64,000 bases of DNA, from assembly GCA_902785425.1 (NCBI GenBank), contig CACZYP010000002.1, forward strand, positions 1 to 64,000. Direction: 5' to 3'. The stretch comes from an uncultured Ruminococcus sp. Its GTDB lineage: Bacteria > Bacillota > Clostridia > Oscillospirales > Acutalibacteraceae. The notes beneath the pieces are model-generated. The model had not been told where the DNA came from. It saw nothing but the letters and a program-made list of their open reading frames with translations, and did not search any database. The position numbers were made by a program, and so were the translations under genes. Below are positions 43,733-53,718 of this stretch, in pieces. Numbering within the stretch: position 1 is the stretch's first letter; the number at the start of each line of letters is the position of its first letter.

Positions 43733-43759
43733 ATAAAGCCTCCGTGATCTACTGTACTT

Positions 43760-44236
43760 TTACGCTTTCTCTATCTCTTCGGGATCGAGCATTCTCTCAG
43801 CTCTGTCGATAAACACAACACCGTTTAAGTGATCTATCTCATGGCAGAAAGCACGAGCCTTGAGGCCTTCGCCCTTTTTAACGAATTCGTTTCCGTTTCT
43901 GTCCTGAGCCTTTACCGTAACGAACATCGGGCGCTCAACTACGGCATACTGATTCGGGAACGAAAGACAGCCCTCGGCTCCGCTCTGATTGCCGCTTGTC
44001 TCGGTTATTTCGGGATTGATAAGCTCGATCACGCCGTCTTCGTCGCCGACATCAACAATACATACTCTGCGGAGAATACCTACCTGCGGAGCCGCAAGAC
44101 CTACGCCGTCTGCTTTTTTGAGTGTATCAGCCATATCGTCAAGAAGCTTTGCAAGCTTCTCGTCAAACTTTTCTACGGGACGGCATACTTTTGTAAGCGC
44201 CTTGTCACCCTCCAGAACTATATCTCTCAATGCCAT
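43760..44236 (-). CDS. def: Peptide deformylase
   Basis: A 158-residue metalloenzyme that removes the formyl group from nascent proteins. All three motifs are present: GVGLAAPQVG, EGCLSFP (metal-binding Cys) and CHEIDHLNG (HEXXH). The C-terminus is short, as in type 1 enzymes. It lies 15 bases after priA. Confidence 0.95.
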   Translation of the reverse strand: MALRDIVLEGDKALTKVCRPVEKFDEKLAKLLDDMADTLKKADGVGLAAPQVGILRRVCIVDVGDEDGVIELINPEITETSGNQSGAEGCLSFPNQYAVVERPMFVTVKAQDRNGNEFVKKGEGLKARAFCHEIDHLNGVVFIDRAERMLDPEEIEKA

Positions 44237-44251
44237 TTTACATTTCTCCTT

Positions 44252-46690
44252 TTACATTATCGAATCGGGATCAACATCAACGAATAACGAGACCTCGTTA
44301 AAAGTTTTGTCCTTTGAGCACTCCGCCAGAACACCGCCGAGCATCTCCCTGAATCTGTTGGAATTACGAAACTTTAATATTATTTTGTATCTGAATCTTC
44401 CGCTTATACGGTAAAGTGAAGCAGGTGACGGACCGAGCAGCCTTATCGGAAGATCGGGGTAATCCGACGAAAGCTTTTCGCAAAGCCGCCTTGAAAACTC
44501 AAACGCACATTCACGGCATTTCTGCTCACGCTCGCTCGTTATGCCTATCATGCAGATATCGGAAAAAGGCGGATAGAGCATCGCCTTCCGCAGCATGATC
44601 TCAGACTCGTAGAAGCGTTCGTAATCCTGCTTTGCCGCAAGCATAATAAGCGGATTTTCGGGTGTATACGTCTGAATTATTGCCCTGCCCGGCTTATCTC
44701 CACGACCGGAACGGCCTGCCACCTGAGTGAGCAAAGAAAACGCCCGCTCGTAGCTGCGGTAGTCTTCGCCGTACATAGCCTGATCCGCCGAAAGTACGCC
44801 TACAAGCGTTACGTTCGGAAAGTCAAGTCCTTTGGCGACCATTTTTGTTCCAAGCAAAATATCATATTTGCCGCTGCGGAACTCTGCAAGCTTTATCTCG
44901 TGCGACTGCTTTGCAAGCGTAGAGTCTGCGTCAAGACGAAGTACTCTTGCCTGCGGCAAAATCGCTGACAGAGTTTCTTCCGCTCTCTGAGTACCGCTGC
45001 CCATGAATTTCAGCTCATCACAGCCGCATTTCGGGCATTTGTCGGAAAGCTTCATGGAAAAGCCGCAGTAGTGGCACATAAGCCGACCGTTATCTGCGTG
45101 ATATGTAAGCGATATGCTGCACTTCGGGCAGGTGACTGCTTCACCGCACGTTTTGCATGCAACAGCTGTATTGTAGCCTCGCCTGTTGATAAGTATTATA
45201 GACTGCTCTCCGCAGTCAAGATTTTTCTGAAGCGCCGTTATAAGAGCGTTGCTGAAGTTGGAATTGTTTCCGAAAGCCCGCTCTTCATTCATATCGGCGA
45301 CCTCAACTTCCGGAAGAACAGCATTTCCGTATCTGTTTTTCAGCGTGCAGAGCGTGTACTTGCCGCTTTGCGCCGCATAGTAGCTCTCCACCGACGGAGT
45401 AGCGCTTGAAAGCACGAGCAGCGCACCGTGGTAGGCACAGCGAAGCTTTGCGACCTCTCGTGCGTGAAAACGTGGATTCTGTTCCGATTTATATGTGGAC
45501 TCCTGCTCTTCGTCCATAATGATAAGCCCTATTTTTTCAAAAGGGGCGAACACAGCGCTTCGTGTGCCGACAGCAATCTTTGCCTTGCCCTTGCGGACAC
45601 GCTTCCATTCATCAAGCCTTTCGCCCATTGAAAGTGCGCTGTGGAATATCGCAACCTCCTGACCGAAGCGAGCCTTGAACTGCATTATAAGCTGCGGTGT
45701 GAGCGCAATTTCCGGAACCATCACGATAATACCACGGTCAGTCCTGACCGCCCGCTCCATAAGCTTCATGAAAACGGAGGTCTTGCCGGCACCCGTAACA
45801 CCGTACAAAAGCGAAACGGCAGCTTTTCCTGCCTCAAAAAGCTTTGAAAGCTTATCAAAAGCGGTCTGCTGTTCATCGGTCAGAATTATCTCATTTGCTT
45901 TTGACATCGGCTTATGCTCAGGGATACGATAGACCTCTCTGACAAACGTTTCGCACACGCCTTTTTTCACAAGAGTATCTATAACGGATTTTGATGCTCC
46001 CGTAAAATAGCGAAGCTCCTTTTCCGAAGCTTCGCCTGCCGAGCAGAGCAGCTCGTATACCTCCTGCTGCCGTGGAGTAAGCTTTACTTCAAAGGCAGCT
46101 TCACTTAGCCTTATCATCGTTTCCGATGCGTCACGCACCCTGCGCAGCGCTTTCTCTTGTTTATTAACAATGCCAAGCGACATAAGCTCACAAAGCGGCT
46201 TCGTTTCGCAGTCGGTTTCAAGAAGAGCAAAAAGCTTTTCCTGCTTTATCTCTTTGCCCACAGGCGGCATAAGCTCCAAAACGGCATTCTGCTCGTCTGA
46301 AAGCTCATGATCCGACATCTTATCAGACAACGAGTAAACGCATGATATGCGGTAGTTGATGCCTACCGGTAGCATTGCCCGAATTGTGTCGAATCGTGTG
46401 CAGTAGCAGCGCTGCGAAAGCTTTTCGGAAAGCGATGTAAGCTCCTCTGTAAGCAGCGGATAATTATCGGGAGCTGAGTATACAAATTTCAGTTTATCGC
46501 TCGGAGCTTCCTCTTCAAACAGGTCGGTCACGAGCGCCTGACGTTTTCTGTTGCCGCTTCCGAACGGAACTATCACACGGGAGCCTTTGAAAACTCGGTC
46601 TTTCAGAAAATCCGGCACTATATAATCAAACGGCTTGTCGAAGCTATAAAGCGTTTTATCGACAGCCGTTCTTGCAATGAGCACGCTCAT
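44252..46690 (-). CDS. priA: Primosomal helicase PriA
   Basis: An 812-residue replication restart helicase. The 3'-DNA-binding domain lies at the N-terminus (about 1-110), the helicase domain has GVTGAGKTSVF and DEEQE, and a zinc-binding insert carries C-x2-C pairs (CKTCGEAVTCPKC, CHYCG, CPKCGC). It is a little longer than the usual 730-800, with the extra residues between the N-terminal domain and the helicase. The ATG overlaps the rpoZ stop codon by one base. Confidence 0.94.
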   Translation of the reverse strand: MSVLIARTAVDKTLYSFDKPFDYIVPDFLKDRVFKGSRVIVPFGSGNRKRQALVTDLFEEEAPSDKLKFVYSAPDNYPLLTEELTSLSEKLSQRCYCTRFDTIRAMLPVGINYRISCVYSLSDKMSDHELSDEQNAVLELMPPVGKEIKQEKLFALLETDCETKPLCELMSLGIVNKQEKALRRVRDASETMIRLSEAAFEVKLTPRQQEVYELLCSAGEASEKELRYFTGASKSVIDTLVKKGVCETFVREVYRIPEHKPMSKANEIILTDEQQTAFDKLSKLFEAGKAAVSLLYGVTGAGKTSVFMKLMERAVRTDRGIIVMVPEIALTPQLIMQFKARFGQEVAIFHSALSMGERLDEWKRVRKGKAKIAVGTRSAVFAPFEKIGLIIMDEEQESTYKSEQNPRFHAREVAKLRCAYHGALLVLSSATPSVESYYAAQSGKYTLCTLKNRYGNAVLPEVEVADMNEERAFGNNSNFSNALITALQKNLDCGEQSIILINRRGYNTAVACKTCGEAVTCPKCSISLTYHADNGRLMCHYCGFSMKLSDKCPKCGCDELKFMGSGTQRAEETLSAILPQARVLRLDADSTLAKQSHEIKLAEFRSGKYDILLGTKMVAKGLDFPNVTLVGVLSADQAMYGEDYRSYERAFSLLTQVAGRSGRGDKPGRAIIQTYTPENPLIMLAAKQDYERFYESEIMLRKAMLYPPFSDICMIGITSEREQKCRECAFEFSRRLCEKLSSDYPDLPIRLLGPSPASLYRISGRFRYKIILKFRNSNRFREMLGGVLAECSKDKTFNEVSLFVDVDPDSIM

Positions 46691-46896
46691 CAGTTGTGAA
46701 TTGTCTCTTCTTCGATGATATCGAACTTGTGCTGCTTGAACTCTTCAATTGCAAGAAGCACGGGTTTCTCGTCGCAGATCTCGCCACGCTCATTGTAGTC
46801 ATCTGTTATGTCTCTTGCACGCTTTGCAACAGCGATAACGAGAGAATAACGGCTCTGTCTGCCTTCGAGCATATCGTCAATATTCGGTTTGTACAT
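46690..46896 (-). CDS. rpoZ: RNA polymerase omega subunit
   Basis: A 68-residue omega subunit (MYKPNIDDMLEGRQSRYSLV...AKRARDI). It supports assembly of the beta' subunit. The ATG at 46896 has AGGAGG 8 bases upstream; a longer frame to 46929 has no support. The conserved position after gmk helps identify it. Confidence 0.9.
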   Translation of the reverse strand: MYKPNIDDMLEGRQSRYSLVIAVAKRARDITDDYNERGEICDEKPVLLAIEEFKQHKFDIIEEETIHN

Positions 46897-46952
46897 GATT
46901 GATTCCTCCTGTATTGTAAGCCCGATCATAGATCACGGGCGATTCATCGTGC

Positions 46953-47507
46953 TTATCTGCCGCTGCGGATGATCTCAACTATCTTTGCTGCAGCTTCATC
47001 AACTGTATTGTTGACAACGGAATACTTGAAATGCTTTACCTGGTCAAGCTCGCTCTTTGCAAGTGCAAGGCGCTCTTTAATGACCTCTTCGCTTTCGGTT
47101 TGTCTGCCTCTGAGACGCTTTTCAAGCTCTTCAAGACTCGGCGGAAGAATGAAAACGCTCTCGACCTCGGGCATTTTCTTCATGACCTGCATGCAGCCCT
47201 GAACGTCGATCTCAAGGATAACATCGTAACCCTGCTCAAGCTTGTTGAACAAAGGCTTTTTCGGCGTGCCGTAATAGTTTCCTGCGTACTGAGCATACTC
47301 AAGAAAACCATCTTCCTTAACAAGCTGCTCGAAGTCCTCTTTCGTCTTGAAAAAATAGTTGACCTTGTCCTTCTCGCCCTTGCGTTTTTCTCTTGTAGTT
47401 GCCGAAATACTGATAGCAACGTTTTCGTCAAGTTCGAGTATCTTCTTGATAACTGTTCCTTTTCCTACGCCCGACGGGCCTGCTATCAGATAGATCTTAC
47501 CTTTCAC
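46953..47507 (-). CDS. gmk: Guanylate kinase
   Basis: A 184-residue kinase that converts GMP to GDP. The P-loop is [10 protein letters not shown] near the N-terminus, and the GMP-binding part ([21 protein letters not shown]) is intact. The likely start is a GTG at 47507 with AGGAGG 7 bases upstream; the apparent TTG start at 47525 lies in that ribosome binding site. The start overlaps remA by 11 bases. Confidence 0.94.
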   Translation of the reverse strand: MKGKIYLIAGPSGVGKGTVIKKILELDENVAISISATTREKRKGEKDKVNYFFKTKEDFEQLVKEDGFLEYAQYAGNYYGTPKKPLFNKLEQGYDVILEIDVQGCMQVMKKMPEVESVFILPPSLEELEKRLRGRQTESEEVIKERLALAKSELDQVKHFKYSVVNNTVDEAAAKIVEIIRSGR

Positions 47508-47748
47508 TGTTGTTTTCCTCCTCAATTCGTGAATTGATCGTTTCTGCCACTATTGCGCTCAATATGATCTGTCCGCAGTCGGTGAAGATCACCGAGCGGC
47601 TTTTTCTTCCGTAGCAGGCATCAATAAGCCTGCCCTTGTCACGAGCGTCCTGTACCATTCGTTTTATGGGGGCGGAATCGGGGCTTACCACTGCGACGAT
47701 CCTGTCGGCGGAAGCGAGATTTCCAAACCCTATATTGATAAGCTTCAT
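47497..47748 (-). CDS. remA: RemA-like DNA-binding regulator (DUF370)
   Basis: An 83-residue protein of the RemA/DUF370 family ([30 protein letters not shown]...). In B. subtilis RemA forms rings that bind DNA and activates matrix and osmoprotection genes. The Arg-containing motif [16 protein letters not shown] is intact. The yicC-remA-gmk-rpoZ order is conserved in Firmicutes. The ATG at 47748 has GAGG 8 bases upstream; the extended frame to 47802 is not supported. Confidence 0.88.
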   Translation of the reverse strand: MKLINIGFGNLASADRIVAVVSPDSAPIKRMVQDARDKGRLIDACYGRKSRSVIFTDCGQIILSAIVAETINSRIEEENNSER

Positions 47749-47764
47749 AAGCCTTTCCTCACCG

Positions 47765-48658
47765 TTACTCGATGTTCTGTATCTGTTCTCTGATCTTCTC
47801 AAGCTCCGCCTTGATGTCTACTACCTTATGAGCAAGAGCTGCATCTGTAATCTTAGAGCCGATCGTGTTTGCCTCACGGTTCATCTCCTGAACGATAAAA
47901 TCAAGCTTTCTGCCGACGGGGCCGCCGTTTTCAAGCACCGTTTTCATCTGCTCGAAATGGCTTCTCAAACGCACTGTTTCTTCATCAACGGCTATCTTGT
48001 CGGCAAATATCGCAGCTTCTGTAGCAATACGCTGCTCATCGACAGACGCTGTACCGAGCAGCTCCTTTATGCGCTCCTCAAGCTTCTGCTTGTACTCGAC
48101 AACGATAACGGGCGCTCTTTGCTCGATCTCACCGACGATGGAGATGATCGTTTCGCACCTGCCGAGGACATCGGCTTTCATGCGCTCGCCCTCTGCCTCT
48201 CTCATTGCGATGAAATCAGAAAGCGCCGATTCTACTGCCGGCATTACTTCGTTGAGTATCGCCTCTTCGTCTTCCGGCTTCTTGCGTACCGTGATGACAT
48301 CGGGATATCTACCGATAAGCGAAGCGCTTGCGTCGTTTTCAACGCCGCACTCTTCCGCTATACGTGCAAGAGCGTCGGCATACGCTTTTGCAAGCGGCGC
48401 ATTTACGCTTATTTCTGCGTCAACGCTGTCGCTGCTGCCCACGGAAACAAAAACATCGACCTTACCCCTGCTGAGCTTTGACGATATATACTTCCTCACG
48501 GGGTCTTCTATAAAACCGTAATCACGGGTAACACGCATTCCGACTTCAAGATATCTATGGTTTACCGATTTCATCTCGACAACGATATTTCTTGAAGCAC
48601 CATCGGGCGTTTCGGCTGTGATCTCGCATCTGCCATAGCCCGTCATGCTGTTCACCAT
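47765..48658 (-). CDS. yicC: YicC/YloC family endoribonuclease
   Basis: A 297-residue protein starting [10 protein letters not shown], the family signature, and ending with the C-terminal YicC region ([21 protein letters not shown]). YicC-type proteins are RNA-degrading enzymes in E. coli and B. subtilis. It is the first gene of the long operon, 37 bases from the end of the ribosome binding site region to the predicted transcript. The ATG at 48658 has GGGAG 8 bases upstream, and a TTG at 48676 is less likely. Confidence 0.9.
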   Translation of the reverse strand: MVNSMTGYGRCEITAETPDGASRNIVVEMKSVNHRYLEVGMRVTRDYGFIEDPVRKYISSKLSRGKVDVFVSVGSSDSVDAEISVNAPLAKAYADALARIAEECGVENDASASLIGRYPDVITVRKKPEDEEAILNEVMPAVESALSDFIAMREAEGERMKADVLGRCETIISIVGEIEQRAPVIVVEYKQKLEERIKELLGTASVDEQRIATEAAIFADKIAVDEETVRLRSHFEQMKTVLENGGPVGRKLDFIVQEMNREANTIGSKITDAALAHKVVDIKAELEKIREQIQNIE

Positions 48659-48725
48659 TATGATCGCTCCCTTCAATTATTCTTTCAAAAATGCGCCTCG
48701 CACACTTACTTCATTCTATCATAAT

Positions 48726-48754
48726 ATTATATCAGAAGAAGCGGCAAATTGCAA
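48726..48754 (-). promoter_or_regulatory. Promoter of the yicC-thiN operon
   Basis: On the minus strand, TTGCAA (48749-48754) and TATAAT (48726-48731) are separated by 17 bases. It is the only strong promoter I see for the thirteen genes that follow over 13 kb. Confidence 0.8.
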
Positions 48755-48792
48755 GGGATAATGAATGTTTAACTATTTTGTAACAGTAATAA

Positions 48793-48822
48793 ACCGACTT
48801 CGCCAAAAAACGAAGTCGGTCA
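48793..48822 (-). terminator. Terminator of the GtrA/FAD/GT-C operon
   Basis: A perfect 10-bp stem ACCGACTTCG/CGAAGTCGGT (48793-48802 with 48811-48820) lies just after the stop codon at 48830. The T-run on the minus strand is short. Confidence 0.75.
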
Positions 48823-48829
48823 ATGAAAA

Positions 48830-50419
48830 TTATGAGCCAAGCATTATATAAACGATCGTTGAGAACAGACAAAACGCCGCCGTAGCACCATAAACGATGT
48901 ACGAAACAGCCTTAACTGCGCCGGTGTTCTTTTTGTTTTCAACAGTGAACTCGTCAAATGCTGCGCCGATGAAAAATGCACCGAGCACCATTGTCGGCAC
49001 GATATAGCGGTAATCCATCGAGCAGTTATGCGGAAAGTCAAAACAGAACTTGATGAAGTAGCAGAATAAAAGGATCTGATAGAACAGAACAAATACTTTC
49101 TCTGTTGTATCTGTATGCTTCGTCTTCTTTATCGCAAAATAAACCGTCGCCGCAAGTGAGATTACGATCATCACTATATTGAGGATAAGAAGTATCCTGC
49201 AAAACGGTGTTATCGCTTCTACCGAATCAGCATAGTTGTACTCACCGAAAAGCGATGTCTTGACGATCGCTACGAACGGATTGTACTCATAGAACTCTGC
49301 ACCTGTCGCTATTCTGTTCAGGAATACATTCCTGAAAGGATGATAAGTAAGATCGAACAATCTCTCGTAGACAGACTTGTCGCCGATATACTGATCGGAT
49401 TTTTCGGAAAGCTTCTGAACATAAGTCAGCGGGACCTCGAATTTTACCGCATTCCTGATCGAGAACCAAAGGCCGAGAGGCAGACAGACCACACCGAAAA
49501 TGCAGTACTGCAAAATATTATCGTAGACCTTCTTTTTCTCGGTGATAAGCTTCATCAGGAAAACAACAGCTATCGGAACAGCCACAAGTGCGCCCGAAAG
49601 CTTTGTTGACATTGCAAGTCCTATTGAAAGCGCAATGAAAAGAATGTTCTTCGTTGTCGGGTCTTCATACCATTTAATAGTGGTGTAAACAGACAGCAAA
49701 ACAAAAAGAAGAGCGAGAATATCGTTGTTGACAGAACCGGCGAGAATGATGAATGTCGGGTGAAAAGCAACGATCGACAGAGCCACAAGGAGAGGTGCGC
49801 CCTTTAAGCGAAGAGCGCTGAATATCCTTTCGCAGACGAGCATACAGCAAGACGAATAGAAAAGCGTTAAAAACTGTATGCTGCCTACAGCTCTCGAATA
49901 GCTCATTCCGAATGTGGTGAGTATTCTCATCCACATAGCCGCTAAAAGATGATGGAGCGGCGGATGATAGAACTGCGCCTTTGTTGTCGGGTCGAAATCG
50001 GGCAGTGTAAAGCCGTTATTGTAAAAATGCTCTATATAAGCCGAATGACCCTTGTCGCCGCCGAAGCTGTAAAGATCATGCTGGCGAACTCGAACGCTCT
50101 CCGAAAGCGGCGTGTATATAACATAGTTCAATCTCAGCACAAAACCTGCCGCCATCAGCAAAATAGCGATATTTCGTGTCGTAAGCTTTTTGTCAACGTA
50201 AAGATACCCTGCAAATACAGCTATCGTCAGAAGCGACATTATCGGGAAAACAACGCCGCCCATCTCCTTGGTTTTATCGAACAGAAGAGAGGAAAGAATG
50301 CACAGCCCGGCAAATATTGCAGCAAGACGCTTTATCACCTTGCTCTCGATATCGGGCTTTTGATTGACAGCATTGGAAGGCTTTGCAGACGCCTTTGAAG
50401 CTTTGGACGATTTGCTCAT
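48830..50419 (-). CDS. GT-C fold glycosyltransferase (family 39-like)
   Basis: A 529-residue membrane protein with about eleven to thirteen membrane segments. An acidic/aromatic extracellular loop after the second segment and the block FYHPPLHHLLAAMWMR match the family 39/PMT-type fold, which uses polyprenyl-phosphate sugars outside the membrane. A hydrophilic, Ser/Lys-rich N-tail precedes the first segment. It lies one base after the FAD oxidoreductase gene. The sugar and acceptor are unknown; decoration of the wall, a teichoic acid or a protein is possible. Confidence 0.75.
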   Translation of the reverse strand: MSKSSKASKASAKPSNAVNQKPDIESKVIKRLAAIFAGLCILSSLLFDKTKEMGGVVFPIMSLLTIAVFAGYLYVDKKLTTRNIAILLMAAGFVLRLNYVIYTPLSESVRVRQHDLYSFGGDKGHSAYIEHFYNNGFTLPDFDPTTKAQFYHPPLHHLLAAMWMRILTTFGMSYSRAVGSIQFLTLFYSSCCMLVCERIFSALRLKGAPLLVALSIVAFHPTFIILAGSVNNDILALLFVLLSVYTTIKWYEDPTTKNILFIALSIGLAMSTKLSGALVAVPIAVVFLMKLITEKKKVYDNILQYCIFGVVCLPLGLWFSIRNAVKFEVPLTYVQKLSEKSDQYIGDKSVYERLFDLTYHPFRNVFLNRIATGAEFYEYNPFVAIVKTSLFGEYNYADSVEAITPFCRILLILNIVMIVISLAATVYFAIKKTKHTDTTEKVFVLFYQILLFCYFIKFCFDFPHNCSMDYRYIVPTMVLGAFFIGAAFDEFTVENKKNTGAVKAVSYIVYGATAAFCLFSTIVYIMLGS

Positions 50420-50420
50420 A

Positions 50421-51992
50421 TTACTTTCCGTCCTTTGTTTCGTGGTACGATTTTTCTGTATTTACATTCCATACAGCGTTCTTGTCGTTAGAGCCTGTCT
50501 TGATAGCCTCAACAGCCTTGAATGCTGTGACCATAGAATGATCCATGTTGTTGTAGCGGTGCTGACCGTTTCTGCCGACGCAGAAGAGGTTGCCGTACTT
50601 GTTGAGCTGGTCAACAAGAGTATCCATCTGAGCGTATGTATCAAAGTAAGCAGGATATGCTTTCTTTACACGCTCACGGTGAGAGTCAATGACCTGATCC
50701 GTTGTGATGATTCCCATTGTCTGAAGTTCTTTAGCTGCAAACTCGATGCACTGCTCGTCTGTCATATTCCAGAAGCTGTCGCCCTCGTCGCAGAAATACT
50801 CAAGACCGATCCATACATACTTTTCGGGATCTGTAACGAGATACGGGCTCCAGTTGTTGAACACCTGGATACGGCCGAGCTTTACATTTGTGTCCTGAAC
50901 ATAGATCCAGCAGTCGGGAACGATGTTTGAAAGCGTCTTGATCTCTGTTTCGTTCTTGAGGTTGAGCTTGTCAACAAGAAGACCTACTGTAACGAAATCT
51001 CTGTAAGGAAGACCCTTTGCGATCTCAACGATATCATCGGACGGCTTGTCACCTGTCATGCCGACAACAAGATCCTTTACAGGCATTGAGGAAATGAAGA
51101 TATCACCCTCGATAGTCTCAGTGCCGTTTTCTGTCTCACAGACTACCTGAGTTACAGTGTTGTTGTTGAGCACGATATTTCTTACATCGTGACCCATAAG
51201 GATAGTACCGCCGAGCTTTTCGACCTCGGAAGCAACTGTCTCCCAGAGCTGACCGGGACCGTACTTCGGGTACCAGAACTCTTCGATAAGCGAAGTTTCG
51301 ACTTCCTTGTTGTCCTTCTTGCCGCCGAATGCCTTTTTGAACATATCCTTTATAACGGCACGGATCGAAAGACCTTTAACACGCTGTGCGCCCCAGTCTG
51401 CCGAGATCTCGCTCGGATGACGTCCCCAGAGCTTTTCCGTGTAGCCCTCAAAGAACATGCTGTAGAGCTTTTTACCGAAGCGGTTGATATAGAAATTGCC
51501 GAGGCTGTCTTCCGGCTTCTTTACGATGCACGCCTTAAGATAGCTGAAGCCTGCAACCATCGTAGTGCCGAAGCCCATGCCCTTTATCGTGCTCCACTTC
51601 ATGGAGATAGGATAATCGAAGAAGTGCTTGTTGAAATAGATACGGGAAACTCTCTGTCTTATGAGCATTACCCTGTCTTCCTTGTTCGGGTTGGGGCCGC
51701 CTTTTTCAAGCGGCTTCTCTCTGCCGAGCTTTTCGTCGTCAAAGCTGTTTACGCCCTGGATAGGCATCATAGCTTTCCACCAGTTCATAACGCTCTCGTC
51801 TTTCGAGAAGAAGCGGTGGCCGCCGATATCCATTCTGTTGCCGTTGTATCTTACGGTCTGAGAGATACCGCCGATAGCCTGAGTACCCTCAAGGATAACT
51901 ACCTCATAATCATTTTTTCCGCCGTCTTTAAGAAGCTCGTATGCGGCTGTAAGACCGGCAGGACCTGCTCCGATAATAACGATCTTTTTCAT
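50421..51992 (-). CDS. FAD-dependent oxidoreductase (UDP-galactopyranose mutase/amine oxidase-like)
   Basis: A 523-residue flavoprotein. The N-terminus is a Rossmann FAD-binding motif ([15 protein letters not shown]), followed by [22 protein letters not shown], as in COG1232 proteins. The middle block with [14 protein letters not shown] resembles UDP-galactopyranose mutase. The C-terminal flavin-contact segment is [19 protein letters not shown]. Proteins of this type next to GtrA and GT-C genes probably rearrange or oxidise a sugar nucleotide or lipid-linked sugar. It overlaps the gtrA-like gene by one base (TAATG). Confidence 0.8.
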   Translation of the reverse strand: MKKIVIIGAGPAGLTAAYELLKDGGKNDYEVVILEGTQAIGGISQTVRYNGNRMDIGGHRFFSKDESVMNWWKAMMPIQGVNSFDDEKLGREKPLEKGGPNPNKEDRVMLIRQRVSRIYFNKHFFDYPISMKWSTIKGMGFGTTMVAGFSYLKACIVKKPEDSLGNFYINRFGKKLYSMFFEGYTEKLWGRHPSEISADWGAQRVKGLSIRAVIKDMFKKAFGGKKDNKEVETSLIEEFWYPKYGPGQLWETVASEVEKLGGTILMGHDVRNIVLNNNTVTQVVCETENGTETIEGDIFISSMPVKDLVVGMTGDKPSDDIVEIAKGLPYRDFVTVGLLVDKLNLKNETEIKTLSNIVPDCWIYVQDTNVKLGRIQVFNNWSPYLVTDPEKYVWIGLEYFCDEGDSFWNMTDEQCIEFAAKELQTMGIITTDQVIDSHRERVKKAYPAYFDTYAQMDTLVDQLNKYGNLFCVGRNGQHRYNNMDHSMVTAFKAVEAIKTGSNDKNAVWNVNTEKSYHETKDGK

Positions 51993-52525
51993 TACTGTTC
52001 CTCCGCTATAATAATGTTAGAATTGATCTCCTCGTCTGTTTCGACCTTGCGGTAAAGGATAAACTTTCTTGCGCAGAAGTTCCATATGTAAACGAGAACT
52101 GTTGCGATAAGCTTGCCAACGATGTAATATTTATCGGTCGGGATAAGCGAACCGAACGTGGCATTTTTTACAAAGTAGCCAACTCCGAAGAAGCCTTCCA
52201 TCGCAAAGGGTGCGATGATAAGCTCGGTAAGTCCCAATCCGATTATACCGATAACAGCAAAGGCAATAAAATCGACGATGCGGTTCTTGACCTTAGCCTT
52301 GGCAAATACCCAGAAGGTAGAAACGATATAGTTGACCGTAAGCCCTGCGATAAAGCCGAAAACCGTAGCGCCTTTTTCGGGCATATGCAGAAGCTCTCTG
52401 AAAAGTATCAGAACGCCGATATCGGCAACGGTAGCAATGCCGCCGACAAAAAGGCTTCTGAAAAACTGAATGAAAGTGTTCGTTGTTTCTTCAATAAAAA
52501 GTGTGTTGAACCATTTTTTTATCAT
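51992..52525 (-). CDS. GtrA family membrane protein
   Basis: A 177-residue protein with four membrane segments, opening with [25 protein letters not shown], the GtrA signature. GtrA proteins are thought to flip polyprenyl-phosphate-linked sugars. It is the first gene of a three-gene operon that supplies a membrane glycosylation pathway. The polyprenyl-phosphate glycosyltransferase that should load the carrier is not in the window. Confidence 0.85.
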   Translation of the reverse strand: MIKKWFNTLFIEETTNTFIQFFRSLFVGGIATVADIGVLILFRELLHMPEKGATVFGFIAGLTVNYIVSTFWVFAKAKVKNRIVDFIAFAVIGIIGLGLTELIIAPFAMEGFFGVGYFVKNATFGSLIPTDKYYIVGKLIATVLVYIWNFCARKFILYRKVETDEEINSNIIIAEEQ

Positions 52526-52559
52526 CTGAAAAATCTCCTAAAAAATCACATACAATGGT

Positions 52560-52588
52560 ATTGTATCACATAATTGCTGATAAAACAA
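52560..52588 (-). promoter_or_regulatory. Promoter of the GtrA/FAD/GT-C operon
   Basis: On the minus strand, TTGTTT (52583-52588) and TACAAT (52560-52565) are separated by 17 bases, about 35 bases before the gtrA-like ATG. Confidence 0.65.
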
Positions 52589-52623
52589 TATATTATTCAT
52601 AATTTTTCCGAAATTCACAAAAA

Positions 52624-52661
52624 AACAACCGGCAAAAAAACTGCCGATCGTTTTTTGAATA
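52624..52661 (-). terminator. Terminator of the CobW-dockerin operon
   Basis: CGGCA (52629-52633) pairs with TGCCG (52641-52645) around a T-rich loop, and T-runs flank it on the minus strand. It lies just after the dockerin gene. Confidence 0.65.
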
Positions 52662-52675
52662 CTATTCGGTTCGTT

Positions 52676-53704
52676 TTATACTTCCGTTCCGATCGGGTAA
52701 TCCGAGGGGAAGCCTACGGAATAACGCAGAACATAAAGTGCGTCCTGAGTCGATACAATGCCGTCTTTATCAACATCGGACAGAGGGCTGACGGGAATTT
52801 CCGCTAATCCTACAGAAGCTCTGAGCAGCATAAGCGCATCGTCGGCGGCTATCATACCATCGCCCGTAACGTCACCTACCATGCCGCTTACGGGCTTCGG
52901 AGGTGTGTCGGAATCCGTATCCGAATCAGACGAATTATCGGTATCGGAATCGATGTCCGTGTCACTGTTTACGGTTTCGGTATCTGTATCGGAAGCATTG
53001 TCTGTGTCGCTGTTCACTGTTTCCGTGTCTGTATCGGAAGCGTTGTCTGTGTCGCTGTTTACTGTTTCCGTATCTGTATCGGAAGCGTTGTCTGTGTCGC
53101 TGTTTACGGTTTCCGTATCTGTATCGGAAGCGTTGTCTGTGTCGCTGTTTACGGTTTCCGTATCTGTATCGGAAATATTGTCTGTGTCACTGTTTTCTGT
53201 TTCCGTATCTGTATCGGAAGAGTTGTCTGTGTCGCTGTTTACTGTTTCCGTGTCTGTATCGGAGCCGTTGTCTGTGTCGCTGTTTACTGTTTCCGTGTCT
53301 GTATCGGAACCGTTGTCTGTGTCGCTGTTTACGGTTTCCGTGTCTGTCTCGGAACCGTTGTCTGTGTCGCTGTTTGCGGTTTCGGTGTCTGTGTCGGAAC
53401 CGTTATCTGTATCGCTGTTTACAGTTTCGGTGTCTGTATCGGAAGTGTTTTCCGAATCGCTGTTTACAGTTTCCGTATCCGTATCGGATTCAACACCGAT
53501 AGAATCAGTCTCATCGATCTCGTCGGTGTCGCTCGATACCTGCGTATCTGTATCGGTATCGATCGGATCAAACGGAACGAACGGCAAAACTATCTCTTTT
53601 GATGCCTGCACGGGGATCTTTGCGGCGGAAGCATTAAGCGATACAGCCGTGACCGCAGAGGCAAGCAAAGCTGCTGTCAGTACCAAAGAAAAAAAACGTT
53701 TCAT
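52676..53704 (-). CDS. Secreted dockerin protein with twelve Ser-Asp-Thr repeats
   Basis: A 342-residue exported protein. A signal peptide spans residues 1-28. Residues 73-252 are twelve 15-residue repeats of the form SDTDTETVNSDTDNx, encoded by 45-bp units. A short spacer rich in the same residues follows, then a type I dockerin (about 276-342) with VGDVTGDGMIAADDA and SDVDKDGIVSTQDA. No catalytic domain is visible; it is a linker with a scaffold plug. It may act as a long acidic spacer, bind calcium, or be a heavily O-glycosylated stalk. The ATG has AAGGAG upstream and lies 14 bases after the CobW stop codon. Confidence 0.88.
   Translation of the reverse strand: MKRFFSLVLTAALLASAVTAVSLNASAAKIPVQASKEIVLPFVPFDPIDTDTDTQVSSDTDEIDETDSIGVESDTDTETVNSDSENTSDTDTETVNSDTDNGSDTDTETANSDTDNGSETDTETVNSDTDNGSDTDTETVNSDTDNGSDTDTETVNSDTDNSSDTDTETENSDTDNISDTDTETVNSDTDNASDTDTETVNSDTDNASDTDTETVNSDTDNASDTDTETVNSDTDNASDTDTETVNSDTDIDSDTDNSSDSDTDSDTPPKPVSGMVGDVTGDGMIAADDALMLLRASVGLAEIPVSPLSDVDKDGIVSTQDALYVLRYSVGFPSDYPIGTEV
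52949..53488 (-). repeat. Twelve tandem 45-bp coding repeats
   Basis: The repeats encode SDTDTETVNSDTDNx. The units differ mostly at the last residue (G, S, I or A) and at third codon positions. Four adjacent units ending in Ala are the most alike, suggesting recent expansion by recombination or slippage. Confidence 0.95.
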
Positions 53705-53718
53705 TTCTATAATCTCCT

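Noticed and set aside
52949..53488. Regular 45-bp repeats as a CRISPR array
   Set aside because: The repeats are contiguous, in frame and coding, with no spacers.
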